From Bacteroides sp. 43_108 (GTDB lineage: Bacteria > Bacteroidota > Bacteroidia > Bacteroidales > Bacteroidaceae), in NCBI GenBank assembly GCA_001915545.1, contig MNQS01000140.1, positions 1-10,840 on the forward strand: DNA of 10,840 nt, in the 5' to 3' direction. The position numbers and the translations under genes were made by a program. How positions within the stretch are numbered: position 1 is the stretch's first letter; each line of letters opens with the position of its first letter. This document shows positions 1 to 5,801 of the stretch, piece after piece. The notes beneath the pieces are model-generated. The model was not told the DNA's origin, ran no database searches, and saw only the letters and a list, made by a program, of their open reading frames with translations.

Positions 1-31
1 TTTTTTATTAACCATCAAAATTCAAATTATT

Positions 32-436
32 ATGAACTATTCCGATTTTATTTACGATTTCAATCTCTATTTGTGTGAGAGATTCGGTTACAGAAACTGT
101 TGTTCCGTTATGCACAACGCCAACGGAATTTGTGTTTCTGTCCATGTAGGCGAAATGGATTTATACATCCGTTTCTGGGAATACAGTTGTGGTGTTGGCA
201 GCATCCCCGACTGGAGTATTATCATTGTACGCAGCAATTTCAAACGAAACCAACAGGAAAATCTGAAGGACCTTGCCAGATTCTTCAAGGAGTACGCCCC
301 ACGCTATGGTTACAAATACCTCTGCACCGAAGATGACGACTACAAGTATTATCAGACTCTTGGTCTGAAACTTATCCACAGAGGATTTTTCAGACAATAT
401 AATTATGGGTTGCCGTTGAAGGAGTTGGAGGTGTAA
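32..436 (+). CDS. Small hypothetical protein, possibly GNAT-like
   Basis: This is an uninterrupted frame of 134 codons from ATG to TAA, preceded by an AT-rich leader of the kind usual in Bacteroidales and followed at once by a strong terminator, so it is probably a real gene. I do not recognise the family. The protein is rich in aromatic residues and cysteine and has no signal peptide or membrane segment. The stretch around residues 83-117 (a helix ending FFKEYAPRYGY, then YYQTLGLKLI) resembles the last helix-strand part of GNAT acetyltransferases, where a phrase such as 'Y..LGF' is common. No acetyl-CoA binding loop (Q/RxxGxG/A) is visible, so that link is weak. It is convergent with the Mrr-like gene and separated from it by a terminator, so it is unlikely to belong functionally to the R-M operon. 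Its promoter would lie left of the window. Confidence 0.7.
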   Translation: MNYSDFIYDFNLYLCERFGYRNCCSVMHNANGICVSVHVGEMDLYIRFWEYSCGVGSIPDWSIIIVRSNFKRNQQENLKDLARFFKEYAPRYGYKYLCTEDDDYKYYQTLGLKLIHRGFFRQYNYGLPLKELEV

Positions 437-453
437 TATTGATTTTTTTATGG

Positions 454-480
454 AGGAGAGGGAAATCCTCTCCTTTTATT
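454..480 (+). terminator. Intrinsic terminator after the first gene
   Basis: A seven-pair GC-rich stem, GGAGAGG (455-461) with CCTCTCC (467-473), closes a five-base GAAAT loop, and an extra A454-T474 pair extends it. It is followed by TTTTATTTTG on the + strand. It starts 18 bp after the stop codon of the first gene and is oriented to end that transcript. On the minus strand no U-run follows the stem, so it should not act well for the opposite gene. Confidence 0.85.
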
Positions 481-509
481 TTGTAAACCTTTACTTATCG
501 TTAATAGAG

Positions 510-541
510 GGATAAAATATCGTTGTTATTCGATATTATCC
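510..541. repeat. Imperfect inverted repeat in the convergent gap
   Basis: GGATAAAATATCG (510-522) pairs with CGATATTATCC (531-541) around an eight-base loop if two A residues bulge out of the left arm. It lies between the stop codons of the first gene and the Mrr-like gene. Neither side carries a proper U-run, so it is not a textbook terminator. It could still form a 3' end structure on the minus-strand transcript, or it may be chance in AT-rich DNA. Confidence 0.4.
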
Positions 542-573
542 AGTCCGAATTTTTACATAAAGTAAAGAACAAA

Positions 574-1440
574 CTACTTCATTTGGGACTTATAGTCCAT
601 ATATGTCTTCCCTATTAACTGTACCTCCTTACTGATCGTATTTTTAAGTATTGCCTTGGTTATGTTTTGTGCATCAATTTTAAATTGTTTCATTTCTGTA
701 TGATTCTCGTATTCAAACTTGATTTCTTTAATCTTGATATTTCCGCAATCTGTTTTTATAAAAGCATCGTCAAATGGAAATATATAGTCTTTATTTTGTT
801 GACAATTTTCAGGTAATTCTTCTTCTAATTTCTGTATATCTGCAATAATCTCATCTTTTGCATTTCTAATCTTATTTTCTTTAGTTGTTAAAGGAATATG
901 GGTTGAATTAATCCATTTGTTGCTACTAGGCGAAAAACTCAAACAATCCAGTCGTTTCTTATATAATTGGATATTAAAATCATGTGCTTTAGCCCAATCT
1001 TCATCAACCAGAAAAAGTCTATGTCTAGCAGAACTATCAATAGTTAATGTGGTTTCAGCAACAATAGCCTCTCCCTCTTCTGGTTCCCTTAATTCCATTA
1101 AATCAATCCCGTAATGCGCACCAAATTTCTTTGCACCTTCTTGATATCCCTTCTTAGTAACCATTATGCCTTTTACATCTTCCAAATCATAAAGGACCCC
1201 AAAAAAGTCTCTCACTTTACCAATAGATACCGTGTGGTTATAATTCTTACATTCTATTACAATCTTAAATGTAGTATTATCATATTGATACTCCCAGTAC
1301 ACATCTATTTGATGCTTCTGACCTGACTTTCCCATCAATTTCACATTATGCCTAACCTCTATATTCTTTACATACAAATTCTTCAAAATCTCATTATAAA
1401 TTTCTTGAGTAAATTTCTCATATTCAATATTATCATTCAT
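574..1440 (-). CDS. Mrr-like restriction endonuclease (PD-(D/E)xK)
   Basis: The protein has 288 residues from the ATG at 1440. The frame can be extended to a TTG at 1449, but the ATG is preferred. The N-terminal part matches the Mrr/restriction-endonuclease-like catalytic fold: a helix (residues 8-22), then strand-turn-strand with HQIDVYW (catalytic D46) and IVIECKNY (E63 and K65), the D...ExK signature of PD-(D/E)xK nucleases. The next helix-strand unit (VRDFFGVLYDL, then GIMVTKKGYQEGA) is also typical of Mrr_cat domains. The last 170 or so residues are a lysine- and glutamate-rich region that I do not recognise; it may choose the target or bind a partner. Mrr-family enzymes are mostly type IV nucleases that cut modified DNA, but the substrate cannot be read from this sequence. 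The gene is divergent from the R-M operon and looks AT-richer than hsdM and hsdR, which suggests separate acquisition. Confidence 0.85.
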   Translation of the reverse strand: MNDNIEYEKFTQEIYNEILKNLYVKNIEVRHNVKLMGKSGQKHQIDVYWEYQYDNTTFKIVIECKNYNHTVSIGKVRDFFGVLYDLEDVKGIMVTKKGYQEGAKKFGAHYGIDLMELREPEEGEAIVAETTLTIDSSARHRLFLVDEDWAKAHDFNIQLYKKRLDCLSFSPSSNKWINSTHIPLTTKENKIRNAKDEIIADIQKLEEELPENCQQNKDYIFPFDDAFIKTDCGNIKIKEIKFEYENHTEMKQFKIDAQNITKAILKNTISKEVQLIGKTYMDYKSQMK

Positions 1441-1469
1441 AAAAATCAATTTTAAGATTGTCTATACTT

Positions 1470-1477
1470 CAAAAGTA
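1470..1477 (-). promoter_or_regulatory. Candidate -7 box for the Mrr-like gene
   Basis: Read on the minus strand the bases are TACTTTTG, an exact match to the Bacteroides sigma-ABfr -7 consensus TAnnTTTG. It lies about 30 bp upstream of the ATG at 1440. The best -33-like TTTG upstream is only about 16 bp away instead of 19-21, so the promoter is plausible but incomplete. Confidence 0.45.
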
Positions 1478-1592
1478 AACAATTTGTCTTAATCAAAATC
1501 TCTTAGATGCATTGTTCTCGGCCATAATACCGTAAAAATTGAATTATACGCAATAAAAATTCCTTCTACAGCTAATTATTAATAAAAACTCA

Positions 1593-1623
1593 ATTGCTCT
1601 TTTAGGCAAAAGGATTATATTTG
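1593..1623 (+). promoter_or_regulatory. Bacteroides-type promoter of the XRE gene
   Basis: ATTG (1593-1596) is followed after 19 bp by TATATTTG (1616-1623), which matches the Bacteroides consensus TTG-N19-21-TAnnTTTG in both sequence and spacing. Transcription would start near 1630, giving a leader of about 20 bases before the ATG at 1650. It could drive the XRE gene alone or read through into hsdM, since no terminator is visible between them. Confidence 0.65.
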
Positions 1624-1625
1624 TA

Positions 1626-1638
1626 TAATTGTTAATTA
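1626..1638. promoter_or_regulatory. Short palindrome at the XRE start site
   Basis: TAATT-GTT-AATTA is a perfect but short inverted repeat over the predicted transcription start of the XRE gene, where an autoregulatory operator would act. Its AT-only arms make chance occurrence easy, and it does not share sequence with the longer palindrome upstream of hsdM. Confidence 0.25.
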
Positions 1639-1649
1639 AACGATGATAT

Positions 1650-1859
1650 ATGTCCAATAAAAAAATAAACCGAATCAAAGTGATGCTAGCCGAGAAGGAA
1701 AAGACCAATAAATGGCTGGCAGAGCAAGTGGGGAAAGATCCTGCTACCATCTCCAAATGGTGTACCAATACGGCACAACCTAGTTTGGAAATGCTACTTC
1801 AAATAGCTAAAGTACTTAACGTGGAGGTTAAGGACTTGCTCAGAGAGTCTGATGAATAA
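1650..1859 (+). CDS. XRE-family HTH regulator, possible R-M controller
   Basis: This 69-residue protein is essentially a single Cro/CI-type helix-turn-helix domain. Residues 19-27 (KWLAEQVGK) form the first helix of the motif, and DPATISKWCTN (about 30-40) is the recognition-helix segment with the usual 'tiS.w..g...P' pattern. PSLEMLLQIAKVLNVEVKDLL then completes the five-helix fold. The protein would bind DNA as a dimer in the cytoplasm. Small XRE proteins of this length encoded just upstream of R-M genes often act as controller (C) proteins that time restriction relative to methylation; that role is inferred here from position, 111 bp before hsdM in the same direction. It has its own good promoter, and a palindrome suited to a dimeric repressor or activator lies between it and hsdM. 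Confidence 0.88.
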   Translation: MSNKKINRIKVMLAEKEKTNKWLAEQVGKDPATISKWCTNTAQPSLEMLLQIAKVLNVEVKDLLRESDE

Positions 1860-1888
1860 GATTTCTATATACTAAGTATTCTCAAATA

Positions 1889-1907
1889 AATGCAGAATGT
1901 CTGCATT
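1889..1907. promoter_or_regulatory. Perfect 19-bp palindrome upstream of hsdM
   Basis: AATGCAGA-ATG-TCTGCATT consists of two perfect 8-bp inverted arms around a 3-bp centre, in the 111-bp gap between the XRE gene and hsdM. No T-run follows, so it is a poor terminator. The size and symmetry fit an operator for an XRE-type dimer, and the adjacent regulator is the obvious candidate. Downstream, AACCTTTG (1917-1924) misses the TAnnTTTG -7 consensus by one base, so the site could overlap a weak hsdM promoter. Confidence 0.55.
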
Positions 1908-1970
1908 CTTAATTTAAACCTTTGCTTATGATATTCTCATATAGAGTAAGCTAAATTCAAAATTGATTTT

Positions 1971-4559
1971 ATGAACAAACAACAACTTGCCAATAAGATA
2001 TGGGCATCTGCCAACAAGATGCGTTCCAAGATAGAAGCCAACGAATACAAGGATTATATTCTTGGCTTGATTTTCTATAAATTCCTGTCAGACAACGAAG
2101 TGAACTATCTGAAAAGTATCGGATGGACCGACGAAGATTTAGTGACACTTGTAGAAGATCATGATAATCAGGAAGCAGTTATGATGATGGAATATTGCAG
2201 AAACAACATCGGCTACTTCATTGAATACAAAAATCTGTTTGGCACCTGGCTGAAGCCCAATTCTGAATTTAGTGTGGCCGATCTGAGCGGAGCACTTAAC
2301 AGCTTCGACCGCCTGATTAGTCCTAATTACAAACATGTCTATGAAAACATCTTCAAGACATTACAGGCCGGATTGAGTAAATTGGGCGAAAATACCGCAT
2401 CTCAAACACGTGCACTGAAGAATTTGATCAAACTGATAAAAGATATACCTACCGATGGAAGCCAGGACTATGACGTGCTGGGGTATGTATATGAATACCT
2501 TATCAGTAACTTTGCAGCCAATGCCGGTAAAAAGGCCGGAGAGTTCTATACGCCTCACGAGGTGGCTATACTGATGTCTGAAATTGTGGCTGAACACCAT
2601 AAGGACAAAGACAAAATTGAAATTTATGACCCTACAAGCGGTTCAGGTTCTTTGTTGATCACTATCGGTAAATCGATTGGACGCCATATCGAAGACAAGA
2701 ACAAGGTGAAATATTATGCTCAGGAATTGAAGGAAAACACTTACAACCTGACCCGTATGAACTTGGTGATGCGTGGTATCAAACCGGATAATATAAATAC
2801 CCGCTGTGCCGACTCTCTGGAAGAGGACTGGCCTTTGCAGGCTGACGGTGGAGACATCGGAAAACCGCTTTACGTGGATGCTGTTGTCAGCAATCCTCCT
2901 TATTCGCAACAGTGGGATGCCAACGACCGTGAACTGGATGCACGTTTCAAGGATTATGGTGTAGCTCCTAAAAGCAAAGCTGACTACGCCTTTTTGCTTC
3001 ATGAGCTCCATCACCTTAAACCGGACGGAATCCTGACGATTGTGCTTCCTCACGGGGTTCTCTTCCGTGGTGATGCTGATGAAAATAGTGAAGGAGAAGG
3101 CAAAATCCGTCGTAACCTTATTGAGAAGAACAACATCGATGCCATTATCGGACTGCCTGCCAATATTTTCTTTGGTACAGGTATTCCTACCCTCATTATG
3201 GTGCTCAAACAGCATCGTGACAATGACGACGTGCTGATTATCGATGCCTCTAAAGGTTTTGTCAAGGAAGGAAAAAACAACAAGTTGCGCGAATGTGATA
3301 TTAAACGTATTGCCGATACGGTACGCGACCGCAAAACGATTCCCGGATATTCCCGTATAGTGTCCCGTGATGAAATCCGTCAAAACGGTTACAATCTGAA
3401 TATACCGCGTTATGTAGATTCCAGCGACCCTGTTGAGAAGTTCGACATCTATGCCACCATATTCGGAGGCATTCCTCACAGTGAGATTAACGAACTTCAA
3501 AAATATTGGGACACATTTCCTTCTTTGCGCGAGGAGTTGTTTGTAGCAGATGCAGACAAACCTTATTCTCAGTTGAAGACCGAAGATACTCAATCGGTTA
3601 TAGAACAGAATGCAGACGTAAGAGCTTTCCAGCAGAGGTTTGCACAGGCTTTTGAAGGTTTTGCCGATAGTGTTCATCATCGGCTGATTGATCAGATAGC
3701 GACTGCAAATCCCCAAAAAGAGTTGGATGCTATTTCCGATGATATTTTTGCCCGTTTGCATGGGATGCTTCTCATCGACCGATATGCAGCCTATCAAGCA
3801 TTGGCTGACAACTGGCAGGGTATTACCAACGACATTGAGACCATACAGCAGGAAGGTATTGAAGCGGTAAGAGTGGTAGAACCTGCTTATAAACTGGTAA
3901 AGAAAGGCGACGAAGAAATTGAAGTGCCGGATGGTTTGAAAGGCCGCATCATTCCTTTTGAATTGGTACAACAAGAAAAATTTCAGGACGATTTGAAAGC
4001 GATTGCCGATTTGCAGATGCGAGTAGAAGACATCTCCAGTGAACTGGATGAAATCCGTGAAGGTTTCTCGGAAGAGGAGTCTGAGGCCTATTTGGATAGT
4101 GAAAAGGAAAATGCCTTTGATAAGAAAGCCATTACTGCGGGAGCAAAAGCCAAAAAGGATGCGGTGGAAGCGGAAACTAAAGAGAAACTGAAGAAAATTG
4201 TCAAACTCTGGGAGGAACAGAAAAACAAGAACAAACAAATTAAGGAGGCCAAGCAGACTCTTATTGACAAAACGGTAGAAACTATAAATAGTCTTTCTGA
4301 CGAAGATATTTCTCTGTTCCTGCATAGAAAATGGATTGATCCTATTATCAAAGGTATTGATGAAACGCTCGCTGAGGTTTTATCTACTTTTGAAAATAAA
4401 GTGCTTGCATTAGGAAAGAAGTATGCTATAAGCTACAAGCAGTTGAATGATGATTTGGGAAAATACCAAAAAGAATTGTCCGGTCTTATTGGCGAACTGA
4501 CTGGAGATGAGCTTACTATATTAGGACTTAATGAGTTGATTAATGGTGGAAAGGAGTAA
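1971..4559 (+). CDS. hsdM: Type I R-M methyltransferase subunit HsdM
   Basis: HsdM transfers methyl groups from S-adenosylmethionine to the N6 of adenine and forms the methyltransferase core with HsdS. Residues 1-130 are the helical HsdM_N domain (opening NKIWASANKMR and the YILGLIFYKFLSDN block). The Rossmann-like N6-MTase domain follows, with SAM-binding motif I DPTSGSGSLL at residues 220-229 and catalytic motif IV NPPY at 308-311. The core ends near residue 490 (NGYNLNIPRYV). The remaining roughly 370 residues are an extension: a helical part, then a strongly charged Lys/Glu-rich stretch (about 670-770) that looks coiled-coil, then another helical segment. At 862 residues it is much longer than the roughly 500-residue classical enzymes such as EcoKI or EcoR124I, although long HsdM variants are known. 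The start is the ATG with an AT-rich leader; the frame is intact and all motifs are present. Confidence 0.97.
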   Translation: MNKQQLANKIWASANKMRSKIEANEYKDYILGLIFYKFLSDNEVNYLKSIGWTDEDLVTLVEDHDNQEAVMMMEYCRNNIGYFIEYKNLFGTWLKPNSEFSVADLSGALNSFDRLISPNYKHVYENIFKTLQAGLSKLGENTASQTRALKNLIKLIKDIPTDGSQDYDVLGYVYEYLISNFAANAGKKAGEFYTPHEVAILMSEIVAEHHKDKDKIEIYDPTSGSGSLLITIGKSIGRHIEDKNKVKYYAQELKENTYNLTRMNLVMRGIKPDNINTRCADSLEEDWPLQADGGDIGKPLYVDAVVSNPPYSQQWDANDRELDARFKDYGVAPKSKADYAFLLHELHHLKPDGILTIVLPHGVLFRGDADENSEGEGKIRRNLIEKNNIDAIIGLPANIFFGTGIPTLIMVLKQHRDNDDVLIIDASKGFVKEGKNNKLRECDIKRIADTVRDRKTIPGYSRIVSRDEIRQNGYNLNIPRYVDSSDPVEKFDIYATIFGGIPHSEINELQKYWDTFPSLREELFVADADKPYSQLKTEDTQSVIEQNADVRAFQQRFAQAFEGFADSVHHRLIDQIATANPQKELDAISDDIFARLHGMLLIDRYAAYQALADNWQGITNDIETIQQEGIEAVRVVEPAYKLVKKGDEEIEVPDGLKGRIIPFELVQQEKFQDDLKAIADLQMRVEDISSELDEIREGFSEEESEAYLDSEKENAFDKKAITAGAKAKKDAVEAETKEKLKKIVKLWEEQKNKNKQIKEAKQTLIDKTVETINSLSDEDISLFLHRKWIDPIIKGIDETLAEVLSTFENKVLALGKKYAISYKQLNDDLGKYQKELSGLIGELTGDELTILGLNELINGGKE
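4551..4556 (+). promoter_or_regulatory. hsdS: Shine-Dalgarno site that sets the hsdS start
   Basis: AAGGAG lies inside the last codons of hsdM, seven bases before the ATG at 4564. This is ideal spacing and unusually strong for a Bacteroidales gene. It favours 4564 over the in-frame ATG at 4543, and it suggests that hsdS translation is coupled to hsdM termination. Confidence 0.65.
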
Positions 4560-4563
4560 ATGT

Positions 4564-5772
4564 ATGAATGTGCCGGAGATAAGATTTAAGGAGTTCTGTG
4601 ATTACTATAGTGATATCCTTCTTGAGAAGTGCCTATCAGTTAGTAACAAAAAAAATAATAAGTTAGAATATAAAAAGGAAGACGCACTTTCTGTTTCTGA
4701 TGAATTTGGCGTTGTTAATCAGATAGAGCATTTGGGTAGAAGTTATACAGGGTACAATATATCCACTTATAAAATTTTGAACAAAGGGCAGATAGTTTAT
4801 ACAAAGTCTCCCCTAAAGTTAAAGCCTTTTGGAATAATTAAAGTAAATAAAAACAAACCAGGAATAGTTTCAGTTTTATATGCAATATACGATGTTAAAG
4901 AGGGCTTCGATCCTAACTATATCAGTGTTTACTTTGAGCCTAATTTCAGACTTAATAAATACCTTCTACCTCTCATAAATAAAGGTGCAAAAAACACTAT
5001 TAATATTAGTGATGAAACGGCTCTATCTGGTGAAGTGCATTTTCCATTATCTTATACAGAACAACAAAAGATAGCATACTATTTCCAATCATTAGACTCA
5101 TTAATTCAAACCACTTCAAAGAAACTTGCGTCTTTAAAACGAATAAAGGCGGCAAGTTTACAATCTATGTTCCCACAAGAAGGAGAAACTGTACCTAAAG
5201 TAAGATTTAAAGGATTTGAAGGAGAATGGGATTTCGTCACAGCTGGCGAAGTGTTTAGAACAACAAACGTAAGAAATCGTCCTGATTTACCCGTTTTATC
5301 AGCTACTCAAGATAAAGGAATGGTTAAAAGAAGTGATATTGGATATCAGGTATTTCATGATAAATCAAATGAAACGACATATAAGCATATTTTACCAGGC
5401 CAATTTATTATACATCTGAGATCATTTCAAGGAGGATTTGCTCATTCTAATATTGAAGGAATTGTATCTCCTGCATATACTGTAATGGAATTCAAAAATA
5501 AGGAATTTCATTATGATTATTTCTGGAAATATATTTTTACATCTAAAGGATTTATAAAACGATTAGAACTTATTACTTACGGGATTAGAGATGGCCGTAC
5601 AATAAGTTTTGATGAGTTTAAAGAGATGAATTTTTTTATACCTTCAAAATTAGAACAACAAAAAATCGCATCCTATTTCTGTAATCTAGATAAACAAATC
5701 TCTCTCCAAACCCAGCGCCTTGAAAAGCTAAAACAAATCAAGGCAGCTTGTCTGGATAAAATGTTTGTATAA
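4564..5772 (+). CDS. hsdS: Type I R-M specificity subunit HsdS
   Basis: HsdS recognises the split DNA target and holds two HsdM copies, setting specificity for both methylation and cleavage. With the ATG at 4564 it has 402 residues, a normal length, and begins MNVPEIRFKEF, the usual opening of this family. It has two target recognition domains (about residues 10-165 and 220-363). Each is followed by a conserved helical spacer: EQQKIAYYF... from residue 166 and EQQKIASYF... from residue 364, each ending in an IKAA-L--MF phrase. The second half opens with VPKVRFKGFEGEW, echoing the N-terminus, so the protein is a tandem of two half units 198 residues apart. It starts four bases after hsdM ends, consistent with translational coupling. 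An alternative ATG at 4543 would overlap hsdM by 17 bp. Both recognition domains look AT-richer than hsdM, as expected for exchangeable modules. The recognised sequence cannot be deduced. Confidence 0.95.
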   Translation: MNVPEIRFKEFCDYYSDILLEKCLSVSNKKNNKLEYKKEDALSVSDEFGVVNQIEHLGRSYTGYNISTYKILNKGQIVYTKSPLKLKPFGIIKVNKNKPGIVSVLYAIYDVKEGFDPNYISVYFEPNFRLNKYLLPLINKGAKNTINISDETALSGEVHFPLSYTEQQKIAYYFQSLDSLIQTTSKKLASLKRIKAASLQSMFPQEGETVPKVRFKGFEGEWDFVTAGEVFRTTNVRNRPDLPVLSATQDKGMVKRSDIGYQVFHDKSNETTYKHILPGQFIIHLRSFQGGFAHSNIEGIVSPAYTVMEFKNKEFHYDYFWKYIFTSKGFIKRLELITYGIRDGRTISFDEFKEMNFFIPSKLEQQKIASYFCNLDKQISLQTQRLEKLKQIKAACLDKMFV

Positions 5773-5801
5773 ATATCATTCAAACCTTTAATGGAATAAA
5801 T

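Noticed and set aside
586..598. GGACT-TAT-AGTCC inverted repeat near the 3' end of the Mrr-like gene.
   Set aside because: It has only five pairs, lies inside the coding sequence and has no U-run, so it is probably chance.
1441..1449. A TTG start at 1449 for the Mrr-like gene.
   Set aside because: The in-frame ATG three codons later is a better start, and the added residues carry no conserved content.
1501..1513. ATGCATT near the Mrr-like promoter as a second regulator half-site.
   Set aside because: It shares only about six bases with the palindrome arm and has no symmetric partner at the right spacing.
3607..3617. AATGCAGA half-site of the palindrome inside hsdM.
   Set aside because: A single half-site within coding sequence with no inverted partner is expected by chance.
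2643..4325. A 560-codon open frame on the minus strand opposite hsdM.
   Set aside because: It lies fully inside hsdM, which has all its catalytic motifs. The antisense product is a Phe/Leu/Ile-rich composition without domains, the usual shadow of a codon-biased gene.
4543..4563. The upstream ATG at 4543 as the start of hsdS.
   Set aside because: It would add seven residues unlike the family and overlap hsdM. The ATG at 4564 has AAGGAG seven bases upstream and gives the usual HsdS N-terminus.
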